Positions 24,201 to 35,302 of a stretch of 64,000 nt of DNA are shown here, one piece after another. The position numbers were made by a program, and so were the translations under genes. This stretch comes from Turnera subulata. Lineage: Eukaryota > Streptophyta > Magnoliopsida > Malpighiales > Passifloraceae. The first letter of the stretch is position 1. Every line of letters starts with the position of its first letter. The stretch lies in NCBI GenBank assembly GCA_028386065.3, contig JAKUCV010005543.1, positions 57,960 through 121,959 on the forward strand, given 5' to 3'. The notes beneath the pieces are model-generated. The model was not told the DNA's origin, searched no databases, and saw only the letters and a program-made list of their open reading frames with translations.

Positions 24201-26388
24201 GTTCTCATCTTATATTATTATCTTTTATCGAAAATAATTATTTCTCGCACTCCAAATCCCTAATTCCCACTGTCGTCTCTCTACCCTTTCTTTCTGTTTT
24301 CACTTGCCATCAGCATACCTGCTCTCTCTCCTTCCTCGTTTGTTTTGATCTTCGATTCCCTCTTTGTCTTCCTATTTCCTCTTCCGCCTCACTCTCTCTT
24401 CCTCTCCTTCATCGGCGCCCTCCTACTTCGTTGTGACAAACGCCCCCCATCGCCGCCCCTCGTGATGACAACAGGTCGTTCCTCATCCCTTCCCCGACCG
24501 AATATGCCAAGATGTTGCAACTATTTGCTTCTTCTTCTATTTCGTTGTTGTTTGATTTTAACTTCATTCCTCTTCATGTCTTGTAGTTCTCTGTGATTTA
24601 CGAATCGGCACTCCATTATCTCTTCTCTTGCGAGTGCTTAAGCAGGTAATCTCTCTCCTCCATCTCTCTTCTATCCCTCACTTCTTCTTTCATTGTTTGC
24701 TTTTATCCTCAGTGTTTTTTCTTGTTTATTTACATCGTTGATGTGATTTTGTCATTTTGTTCTGGTTTGAGTAGGATTTGGATAGTTTCTATAAAATGTG
24801 TCTATGAAAGCTGGGTATTCGATAGTATGTACAAGTTCTAACATTGAATATGTTCGACCATTGTTGGGGCCTGAGGGCCAGTGCTTGTATTTCAATATAA
24901 TTAGTGGCGGTTTGGATATGAACATCACTATATGTTAATGACACAGGTGATACTGAAATTTTGCAAATTCATGAGTTTGTTTGTTATGTTGTATCAATTC
25001 TTGCTAGAGTGCCATTAGTCTCCATTAGTCCTTCTGGATGATCCTGCAGTCTATTTTTTTAAAATTTTTTTGAGTGATGCTCCTCTAAGTTTTGGTGGGC
25101 AGTCTTCTGAGTTTGAATCTATACTTGTTTAAGTGTTTAATTCCTCTCTTGTCTTTAATTTGCAACTTGAGTCACTGATCTCTCTTTTTTGTCCTGCATG
25201 ATGTACTAGATTGCTTTACTTTGGGGACATTGTTAACAATTTGTCTTCTCCAAACTCAAAGCCCAAAAAGAAAAAGAGAGCAGCTCCTACTTAGAGAGGA
25301 AGCAACTTAGAAAGTAAACAAGTTGGTGGATTCTCTTGTTACCCATTCATACACACCAATAATGCATGCTTTTCTTCTTACAAAATCTGCCATACTATGC
25401 TGCATTTTTTAATTAAATCAGTCCTCTCCTCTCGTCTCATTTTTAATTAAAGAAAACCAGAAATTTACATCTCCTCATTTACGTGCAGCTTTCCTCTTTT
25501 TTTCCCTTCATGTGCACTTCACTTTGTGTGTATATATAAACCCATTCACCACCTCCATAACATAAAAAACATAAAAGTAACATTCTAGGCTAATATTTCA
25601 GAATCCTGCAATTCAAGGGGACAATCTGATGGCTAAGTGGGGTATTTACATTGGATCATTATTGCTTGATGTTATTTGTTTATTTCAGTAGCATTATTAA
25701 TTTGTCTTGGCTCTGGCATGAAGCTAGTTAAGGATTGAATGATGTATGTGATGATGTATTAAGCTTCTGGGCTACAAGAGAGGTTTAAGGTTAATATTTG
25801 GGCATGAATCACTCGTGACGTATGATTCCATCATATTAATCTTCTTATTTGAAAGGGAGGCTTATATTCTTTGCGTGTAGATTTCTGAACCTGAAAGATT
25901 CCATTTCTAGAGACCAAGATGTATGTGTATGAGCTTACGGCTTGCATATATCACAAATTAAGTTATAACAAAGTGTACTTTTATGTTACTTTATCTTCGA
26001 ATCAACTAGAATTATACACATGGCAGATCAAAATCCTGCAATTCCTACTCTCTATCTCTCTAATGTTTCACTCTCTTTTTCATTAGATACAAACTGATAG
26101 TATCCATTAACAATGGCAGATCAGAATCCTGCGATTCCTACATACTTTCTGGTCCTGATATTGTACATAGTCTGGTCTTGTAAGAAGAAGAGAATAAGCT
26201 CCCTTTTGACGATAATAGTTCTCTCTCGATCTCAAGATAGGTTCCTTTTTCTCTCTTCGGTACTTGATATCCTGAAAGTGTGATATGTGACAACATGTTA
26301 AATCTGCCTTTTTAATGTGTTCTTCTCATTCTGAAAGTGTTTGTCTTATACGGTATTAGTAATAATATGTCTTGTTCTTGTAGATATC
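24200..26388 (+). other. Non-coding upstream region of the CACTA transposase gene
   Basis: CT-rich sequence at 24250-24720 resembles a 5' leader, followed by AT-rich DNA that could be a leader intron. The phrase ATGGCAGATCARAATCCTGC occurs twice, near 26020 and 26113, a local duplication of about 93 bp. No CACTA 5' terminus (CACTACAAAAAAAGC expected from the 3' end) was found, so the left boundary of the transposon is unknown. No protein is recognisable. Confidence 0.4.
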
Positions 26389-28583
26389 ATGGATAAATCT
26401 TGGATTGCAAAACCGAGGAACACCGACGAATACTTACTTGGTTTAGAATCCTTCTTAGATTTTGCCTTTAGAAATGCATCTCTTAGGAATAAAATTCAAT
26501 GTCCATGTCCTAAATGTGAGTTTTCAAAGTGGCAAACAAGAGATATAGCGTAAGAACACTTAATTTGCAAACCCTTTCCCCAAAATTATGTCACATGGTT
26601 TCTCCATGGTGAGTTGAATGAGGTAAATAATTTACCTAACATAGAGGTCCCGCAAGAGGCATCACATCCTCAAAATCCCATAGAGTTGTTAGTGAATGAA
26701 GCATTTGGAGACTTAGGGCATGAACATAATCATGAGAGTCCATCTAATGTAATGGATGAAGGAGAGATTTTTAAAGATGATCATGGTCCAGAATATAGGG
26801 ACTTCTTTGGTCTACTTAAGGATGGGCATGAAGCATTATTTGAAGGGTCAAAATATTCTAAGCTAGAGCTTTTGTTAAAGTTGTATCATATCAAGAGTTT
26901 GTGTAGGATCACAAACAAGGGTATGGGAATGATAATAGATTTGTTGAGAGAAGCCTTTCCATTCGCAAAACTCACTAAAACCTTTTATGAGGCTAAAAAA
27001 ACCATCAATAAACTTTCCTTGGGATATGATAGAATTGATGCTTGTCCAAATGATTGTATGTTGTACTGGAAAGCTGATGCTAATGAAGAGAAATATAAGG
27101 TTTGTAGTACAGCTAGGTGGGACCCCAAAAAGAAGAGCAAGACTCCAACGAAAGTTTTCCGTTATTTTCTATTAAAAAACGGTTGCAAAGGTTGTTTATA
27201 TGCTCTAAGACTGCAGAGTATATGAGATGGCATAAGGAGGAGAGTAATTCGGATGGAATTTTGAGGCATCCTAGGGATGGTGAGGCATGGAAGAAATTCG
27301 ATGCAAGTTTCCCTGAATTTGCATCGGAACCTAGGAATGTTAGATTAGGTCTAGCAAGTGATGGTTTTAACCCTTATGGAAACATGAGCACTTCTCATAG
27401 CATTTGGCCTGTTGTTTTGTTCCCTTATAACCTTCCTCCTTGGTTGTGCACCAAACAACCAAATTGTATCCTTTCAATGATCATTCCAGGACCACAACTA
27501 CTCGGGAATAATATTGATGTGTACCTTCAGCCTCTTATTAAAGAGTTGGCTGAGTTGTGGAGTGAGGGGATAGAGACCATTGATGCATCTAACAACAAAA
27601 TGTTCACGATGCGGGCTGTACTTATGTGGACTGTTAGTGATTTTCCAGGTCTGGGAATTTTATCCGGGTGGAATACTCATACCGGGTGTGCTTATCCTGT
27701 TTGTAATTTTGATACTGAACCATGTTATCTGCCCCACAGTAGAAAGTGATGTTTTCGCGGTCATCATCACTTCTTAGGAAGGAACCATAGGTTTAGATTG
27801 ATGAGGGTTCGGTTTGATGGCAATACGGATGAGAGGAGCCCGCCTAAGAAGTTATCTGGGGTAGACATTTTACGGCAAGTAGATCATATCAATACTACAT
27901 TCGGGTGACAACCAGCAGAAGAGAATGGACAGAAGAAAAGGCATAGACGTAGAAATGTTGATGAGGGTGAAACTCAACAATGGAAAAAGAGAAGCATTGT
28001 CTTCCAACTTCCATATTGGGAAGTAAACTCTTTACATCATAATTTAAACGTAATGCATATGGAGAAAAATATATTTGACAATGTCATACATACATTGCTT
28101 AATGACAAAGTCAAGTCAAAGGATCATCTCAAAGCTACAAAAGATCTGCAAGATATGGGTATAAGGCGTGAACTTTGGTCAGATGAGAATGGGCGGTTCA
28201 AATCTGCCCTCTTCACAATTCCAACCTCTAAAAAGGCGACATTCCTCAAAACATTAAAGAATGTATCGATGCCAGATGGTTATTCTAGCAACATTTCCCG
28301 TTGTATTGATCTCAACCAAAAGAGGATTTTTGGCTTAAAAAGCCATGACTGTCACATCATCATGGAGCAGTTGTTACCTATAGCCATTCAAAATTTGTTG
28401 CCAAAGGAGGTAGTTGCGGTCTTGGTTGAGTTTTCTTCATTTTTTAGACTCATTTGTCTAAAAAATTTGAGCATTTCAGACTTGGAAAAGTTGCAAGAAC
28501 GAATTGTGCAGACCCTTTGCCATTTAGAAATGTTATTCCCTCCATCGTTTTTCACTGTGATTCGGCTAAAGAAATCTGTGTAA
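26389..28583 (+). pseudogene. CACTA (En/Spm) TNPD/TNP2-type transposase, degenerate
   Basis: ATG at 26389 begins MDKSWIAKPR, followed by RNKIQCPCPKCEFSKW, the Cys-rich N-terminal domain of CACTA transposases. Later blocks are YSKLELLLKLYHIKSLCRIT and CPNDCMLYWKAD, then, after a frameshift near 27170, FDASFPEFASEPRNVRLGLA, DGFNPYGNMSTSHSIWPVV, DFPGLGILSGWNTHTGCA, NLNVMHMEKNIFDNVIHTLL and DCHIIMEQLLPIAI. The last recognisable block, HLEMLFPPSFF, is the start of the C-terminal DUF4218-type domain, so the protein is cut short. In-frame stops lie at 26551, 27747 and 27907. The enzyme would bind the ends and cut the element; this copy cannot. Confidence 0.92.
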
Positions 28584-28680
28584 GTAATATGAATTTATGA
28601 TTACTAGTTTGCATATAAGTTGAATTACTACGAGTACTGCAATTTCCTTTGATGAAAACTAATCCTCTTGTTCTACATAG

Positions 28681-29022
28681 GAACAACTTGAGACTGCTTT
28701 AACTCAAAGCACTGCTGATGAGTCGATAGTTGGGTCTGATGATACTGTTGCTAAGATTCTAGGAAAAGAACATTCAGGAAGGGTTCGGTGTTTAGGAATT
28801 GGTGCTATTCCATCTACTTCTTTCAAGCGTACAAGGTTTCAGTGTAGTACAAGCACTAGTGTTGAAAATGATTCTGCATCCTATGCTGAATTGCAAGATA
28901 AATACAAGCAGCTTGAGCTTACTTGTATTGGACTTGTGAATAGATTGAAGTCATATTTTATAGCAAAGGATGGGAGGGTGCCTAATGAACTTGTTGGAGT
29001 ATTGCATGCTCAACTTACATAG
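28681..29022 (+). pseudogene. TNPA-like (plant transposase, Ptta/En/Spm family) C-terminal exon
   Basis: After an AG acceptor the frame reads ETALTQSTADESIVGSDD, then VAKILGKEHSGRVRCLGIGA, then YAELQDKYKQLELTCIGLVN and a TAG at 29020-29022. The Gly-Lys-Glu-x-x-Gly-x-Val-Arg-x-Leu-Gly motif followed by a coiled coil is typical of the second CACTA protein, which binds subterminal repeats. It lies only about 100 bp after the truncated transposase, so the middle of the element is missing. A possible donor (AG/GTAAAA) overlaps the stop. Confidence 0.65.
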
Positions 29023-30410
29023 GTAAAATCCGTAATATTCTATGAAATCTTTTTATGTGCTACCTTCTTGCTGTGTGTATAGAGGATGTCTGTGGGGAAG
29101 TTATTGCTATAGGTTAGTGGTTAGTAGCTCACTGCTTAGTTGTGGCTTTCGCTTTTTTATGTGCTTTCGCTTTTTGTGAGGATTATTGGTCACTAATGAA
29201 AGATATATGAATATATAATTTTGTGTAGATATATAATAAGTTTTCAGTTTTTGAGTTTTGGTTTATGATTGGTTTGTGTGGCTGGTTAGATTAGCTTATG
29301 TTCTGTATTTTTCTTTTCATTTTAGTTTATTACTTGTTTTGATCTTTGTAGAATTTGATAACCCGTTTTACATTTGGAACTGTGCGTGATAATCCACATG
29401 CTTTGGCCTCTGTCCTGAACCTAATAGTCGAAGCTTATGTTTTTACCATCACCTTCTTGGTTAACTTGGTTGTGGTGGTAGTTAGTTAACTTTTTACTTT
29501 TGGATGTGGCGGTGGCAAATTTTTGGATATGAGAATAGAGCTAAGATTTCTATTTGTTGAGTTTAAGAATTTTAATGATCGTGCTGCTAGTGTCTTTGTC
29601 TTCCACCCTCTAGTGACAATCAGTGATTTTGATTAACGTGTTTTTGTACCTTTTGAAGGAAAAAGAGAATTCGATCAGTGAAATTCTGTACAGAAAGTTT
29701 TTTCCATTAGGCCAAGAAGAATTCGTATTACTCGTCATAGTTTTATATTCTAATAATCATTGCAAGCACTTGTCATTCGAAGTTGTAGGATATTTGATGT
29801 TCATCAGTACTCAAAAGCAATCTTTTTATGTGCTTTCTTCTTGGTCTTTCAGTTTGGTGTTGCAAATGTTCTTTCTGATTGTAAACGTCTGAGTTGCTTT
29901 TGAGTTTATTTTAAGGCTGTCACTGTTACTTTTGCAATGCTGCTGGTGCTGTCATTGTTATTATTCTGTGGATATGATGGATTTTGTTTGTCTGAAACTT
30001 TCTATATCTCTCTCCCAAAGCTTTTTAACGGATTGTTGAATTGTAATTTCTGTCATTGTAGGTAAATGATGAACATAGTAGTCCTTCCACTCCGGTTGAT
30101 GGTAGAAGATCATCACATGGTAGCACGTGCATCCCGAGCCACCAAGAAGAAGTTTGAACATTCTTCATTTTATTAAAGTAGTTTTATATAATGAGTATGA
30201 CAATAACTCATTTTGTGTTTATGATTACCTACTAGGAATGCTTAAATTCTCATGTTAGGTATGTATGACTATGAATGCTTGAACGTTTGTCTTATGATTT
30301 ATATGATTAATCAAATGTTTATTACCTTCTATCAATTTATGTCTACTGAATTCCGTAGGATTTGCTATTACGTACTACAACTGAAATATAAAGTTAAAAT
30401 GGCCAACCAA
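29023..30410. other. Non-coding 3' part of the CACTA element
   Basis: AT-rich DNA with TTTTATGTGC phrases repeated near 29053, 29155 and 29825 and no conserved protein. Short open frames (for example 29623-29892) have no recognisable motif. It probably contains transcript 3' sequence or introns of the transposon. Confidence 0.4.
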
Positions 30411-31041
30411 ATTGCGGGGGGCATTATGAAAATAGGGACCAAATTGCGGGGGTTGAAACTCGAATTGCGGGGGTTAACACCAAATCGGGGAAGCAAATTG
30501 CGGGGGTTGAAACTCGAATTGTCAGGGTTAATACGAAATCGGGGGAACAAATTGCGAGGGTTGGGCTTCAAATTGCGGGGGGCATCATGAAAATGGGGAT
30601 GAGATAGCGAGGGTTGAAACTCAAATTGCGGGGGTTAGTAAGAAATGGGGGATTAAATTGCGGGGGGCATTATGAAAATGGGGTTCCAATTGCGGGGGTT
30701 GAAACCTAAATCGCGACGGTCAGTACCAAAAAGGGCGCTCGAATTGCGGGGGTTGAAGCTCAATTTGCAGGGGTTAAGGTGCCATGGTATGCATCGATAT
30801 CACGTGAATTTGCGGGGGGTTGGAGCTCATATTGCGGCGGTCGATATAACCCCCGCAAATTAATTTTCCAATTTGTGGGGGCTGTTGCAGAGGTCACCTT
30901 AACGACCCCCACAAATTGTTTGTGAGAGTGGTAACAACGGGGGTTTTTGAAACCTCCGTAAATTGCAGCAAAGTCAATTTACGGGGGTCAAAACCTCCGC
31001 AAATTGTTCAAAAAAACCTCCGCAAATAACAGCTTTTTTTG
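30411..31041. repeat. CACTA subterminal repeat array (AATTGCGGGGG units)
   Basis: The phrase AATTGCGGGGG and close variants occurs more than a dozen times on the plus strand, then in inverted form (CCCCCGCAAATT, ACCTCCGCAAAT) toward the end. Clustered short motifs in both orientations just inside the terminus are the binding sites for the CACTA accessory protein. Spacing is irregular (about 16-60 bp). Many units carry runs of five or more G. Confidence 0.85.
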
Positions 31042-31046
31042 TAGTG
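31030..31046. mobile_element. CACTA 3' terminus
   Basis: The array ends AGCTTTTTTTGTAGTG; the reverse complement starts CACTACAAAAAAAGC, the defining terminus of the superfamily. The 3 bases after it, CAT (31047-31049), would be one copy of the target duplication. The matching 5' terminus is not in the window. Confidence 0.85.
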
Positions 31047-31049
31047 CAT

Positions 31050-33935
31050 AGATGCAGCAAAACTGTAGCTTAATAGTTAATACTATAAAGGTATAAAATC
31101 ATTTTTAGGATCTCGTGGAACATATATATACTACAGTTTAAATTTCATATTGAATTAGTTCTTCGCATAACGGAACAAAGCAGTAATTAATTATTACTAA
31201 ATAGTCGGAATATTCGAATAGTGAGGTGAAAGAGTATAAAATTATTGGTATTTGGATAATAGTTATAGCGAGAGATTGTGAGAGGAAATTGTCCTCGCAT
31301 ATATTCGCACCTATGCCCTAATAATGAAACAATCATATTTTAGTGTTCTAGCTGAGACTCACCACTTAGGATCCGTTTTCGAAGTGAGTTTTGGGTGCAA
31401 AAAATGGAAAAGTCGGTCTAGACCACCAAGAGTGCATGATGTTTTTCTCTTGACCACTCTCCTTGGTGTTATCCTTAAACAATTTGACTACACTCCTTAA
31501 TCTCTACAACCACCGGCCCCTCGAATAACCAAACTATAGTAGTAGTATATTATTATCGCCAATCAAACAATAATCAGTGAGCAATTATTGTATGTGAAAA
31601 AACAAAAAAAAATATAAAAGCAGAAGTGATCGAACAACGGCAAACAGGATTATATAATTAGAAGCGCAGACCATTATGACCATTGCGGGATAAAGCATGC
31701 CTGAAACCTACCTATTTATATATAGATATATTTGTAGGGCAAACAAGTGTCAAGATATTACAAAGTGATCTTAGGACTAGAAACCGTAGATCTTCATTGG
31801 CGAGTAGAGATTGAGAAGGAAAATTGAATAGGATGGCACGTTTGGGGGTCGGTTTGTTAGTTGATTCTCTCTTTCTTTCTTTTCTTTTTTTTTTTTTTTC
31901 TTACAAACTGGTTGGTTAGTTGATGATACAATCTACAAAGGAAGATATATATATGTGTACAAAATACCTATACAAATAAAAAGGAGGGGGTTGTTAAGTG
32001 GGATACCCTGCAGCGGCGCACATGGGATAGGGTTTGACACTTGGGCGACACAACCCCATGAACCGACAAGCTCACATGCAAAGCCCCCAATGAATCTATG
32101 CACATGCCTTTTCTCCTCCCCTGGGTCCCTCCCCTTCTTCTCAACCAACCATGGAGGAGATGGTGCACACTACTCATCCCTTTAGCTAGTATTATTATAA
32201 CCCTTCGTTCTTGTTAGAACTCTAAAATATTTCTCCTAATTTGGGGCCTTGCTTTTTTTCTGGCCAAACGATCCTTTTAATAATGCTGAAATTTGCTGAT
32301 CCTTAGTATATCATTTTGTTTCCTTCCCGAAAAGGAAAAAAGAAAATCAGTTATGAGAGAAAATTTATGGTTGGTCAATGATAGCAATCGGCTAGAGTAC
32401 ATTACAAATATATATAGTCACAGTTGAAATCAAAATTCAAAAACTTGAACTCGGAATTCGAAAATGTCATACGAAGTGGGACTACAAGAAAGCTTAAGGC
32501 TGGTCGACGTCTAGTTTTCCCGTTTACGTTATTTGTTGTCCACTGTATATGGCTTGCAGCTGGTCCATTTAATTTGCGGCTTTGGCAAATTAATTTGGAA
32601 CGTGGTATGCATGTACCTATGCATGCAATTTTAGACAAGCAACTCACAGGCTGACGCAGAAACACGTTCGTAAATGCTTAGTAACAAACATTTAGGAAAT
32701 GCCTCACATGATTTAGCATCTGTTAATTTGACTTTTAATTCCTGGTGAGATTAATTATTTTGGTAAAACGGGAATTTGAACAGTAAACTTTGAATAGCAA
32801 TTACTAATCGTAAGAAATGATACTCAAATGAAGACACAGGAAACACGAAAGTTTATATTTTCAAATTAAATAAAATTATCAAAGTATATCATCACCATGA
32901 TGCATAGATATCAGAACAGGAAAAGAACCACAGCCATTTTATCAATCTTTTACTTTATTTCCGGAATAAGCAAAAAGAATGCAACCTTGTATTTTTCTGA
33001 AAAGCCTAGTGCGACGTTGTGTGCCACAGAACATGATTTGGATGTCGAAGTCGAAGGTACTTAAATAAGAAAAAGGACCACCTGCACATATATTATTTTC
33101 ATATTAGCTTTAATAAGCACTCCTGACCATTATTTTGAGAATGTTCCTGATTTGGTATCGTTATCAAGGACCATGAGCAGCGAAGTCCTGATGATAAAAG
33201 CTATACATACATATATATGAGTTTTTAATTATCAGGATTCAATTATGTATGGCAGTGGCACGATGCACAAATCATTTATGGCTAGTGTAAACGGCATCAT
33301 CATGTGAAAGATAAGGGTACAAAGAAGTCCAAAATTGATATAGATGAACTAGTGTATTTAAACAAAAAGAAATTTATAAGAAAGGTTTCGATTAATCTCC
33401 GATGAAGATGGATGCACCCACATGAAGATGCATGAAAGAAGAGGAACAAATAACGAGAAGGCAAAAAAGTCAAAAAGGGATTCTGCAAAGCAGAGATGAT
33501 TAAAAAAAAAAAATTAATCTTTCACTCTTTTCGTATAAACCACGAAAAATGTGCTTGATTTGATCATTGTAATCCACTCACCCAAATTGACTAATTTTGC
33601 ACCCAAACCTGATTATTCAATTTCATTACTATTTTTCACTTCTATTCTACTTGAGAAATCTCTTCAAGAAGGTATATATACGTACAGGCTTTTTGTCATT
33701 AGAATTTCCTAAACACATAAACACCTTTTGTTGCTGAGGAGATTTATACTGTCCATCGATCGACGTTATATGGAAGGGGACCTCCACTTTACGAGAATCC
33801 AATTCATAATAAAAGCTCTTAAAAGCGAAATAGTATAATCTATATATGATTAGCGCATTACCAAAAGAAAAGGGAAAGTAGTGACACAAATAATTGGTGA
33901 TGCGAGTTCGGATTATGATCATAATCCATTGGCAT
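31050..33935. other. Intergenic region, no recognised gene
   Basis: Mostly AT-rich with a poly-T run near 31890. The exception is a GC-richer island at about 31980-32175, where open frames of 69-76 codons exist on both strands; none resembles a family I know. The rest (32200-33930) shows no coding signal or RNA gene. Confidence 0.5.
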
Positions 33936-33947
33936 ATAGTATATATC

Positions 33948-34796
33948 TTTTTTTTTTTTTTTGTCGAAAGTTAAATATCATTAATTATAACATAAAATAC
34001 ACTTGGATAGATGCTAGAGTTGGTAACTCTAGGACTCCAAGAAAATTACAAATACTCAAATAAGAAGAACATAACACAGTGAACATATAGGAGAGACTAA
34101 ACAATCTAACAAACCGAAGTAAATACTGATACCGGTCTTCCGTGGAGCTAATCTGCAAGGACTTAGAAGATTTGAGTGTGGCCCAAAAAGCCACGGGTTG
34201 TCGGGGAAGTAAGAAAGCGTTCTTCACGAAGAAGGGTCCTGTAGATGACAGGATACACAATCTAAACAACTTTTGGAAAGAAAAGTCGTTCCCATAGGCC
34301 GAACCCAACGGCACTCTTGAATCAAAACTAACGGCTCTTACAGAGGGAAACCACCCAAAGAAGACATTAACAACGGGATGAAAGAGACGTGAGAACTCCC
34401 ACCCGTATACTAAAACTTCACCATAATGCTTCGCCTCGCCTCCCACTCGAAGTAAATCACCAACACGAGAACAAGATTCTCCCATCCGTGACTTGCTTAC
34501 CGGAAAGCTTGACCTTGCCCATGGGAAGAACAAAATACTCTCACAAGGAGAAACACTCTCACAAGGAGAACAACTCTCACAATGAGAACAACTTTTATTC
34601 CCATATAAGGGTACTAGATCTACAACAATACTAAAAGAGTAAGAAGATGAACTAGAGAAGTGGGGGGGTTCACCATGGATGGTGAAGGAACCATCCATGG
34701 CAACCCCCTTTTTGAATTTTGAAGAAGAGAAAAACTAGAGAGAAGGAGGAGCCTCTCTCACTAGAATTTGAAATTTGAAATTACTATACACCATCC
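33948..34796 (-). mobile_element. Short LINE-like retroposon with poly-A tail
   Basis: An 849-bp unit is flanked by a perfect 12-bp duplication ATAGTATATATC (33936-33947 and 34797-34808). Its plus-strand left end is a T run of about 14, that is a poly-A tail on the minus strand preceded by ATGATATTTAACTTTCGAC, a form seen at plant LINE 3' ends. Poly-A plus a long variable duplication indicates target-primed reverse transcription. A 237-codon frame (34698-33985) spans most of it but shows no RT or nuclease motif. It contains three in-frame copies of an 18-bp repeat near 34548-34600. It is either an internally deleted LINE or a retroposed transcript. Confidence 0.8.
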
Positions 34797-34808
34797 ATAG
34801 TATATATC

Positions 34809-35302
34809 ACACGAAGTGGAATTATTGATTGTATGGATGTTACTAATGTGTCTACTTTAATAATTTTGAACCCAAAAAGCTAGTTAAAAATAAATAGGTG
34901 GGCCAACAACTAGTGAAAATGCCTAGAGCTCATGTCAACAAGCCACAGACAATCATAGGAAGGTTACAACCTCAGCATTTTGTCACCATTTCCAACAAAG
35001 GGATTTTAAAAAATTAATCCAGCTCAGACAATTCTCCACGTGTCCTCGTCCCATTAGCCAACACCTGCAGTTGGACAAGAGCCCCCAAGACCCCATCCGT
35101 ACATTAATACCCTTTAAGGCATCATCAAGCCACAACATACACCTCTGTTAAGTTACCGTCTCACAGAAAAGACTTCACTTCTAATTTGTCCCGAGAGCAT
35201 TTACCCAACCTGAATCCAAAAAAGCGCACAACCAAGCTATTACGACAAGAAAAGCTAGCTTGAGAGAGAAACCAAAAAGGTGACTTTAGGGAGAGAAAGG
35301 TG
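34809..35302 (+). promoter_or_regulatory. Promoter and 5' leader of the Aux/IAA gene
   Basis: About 490 bp separate the retroposon from the start codon. A G-box CACGTG lies at 35037-35042, overlapping a TGTC core (35041-35044), with an inverted GACA at 35027-35030. TGTC is the core that auxin response factors bind, and a paired, oppositely oriented arrangement suits ARF dimers; spacing here is 10 bp. The full TGTCTC element is absent. A leader of roughly 150 bp is likely, but no TATA box is obvious. Confidence 0.5.

Noticed and set aside
25480..25600. A host gene promoter and leader before the CACTA frame
   Set aside because: TATATATAAACCC near 25540 looks TATA-like, but no host exon follows; the next coding sequence is the transposase.
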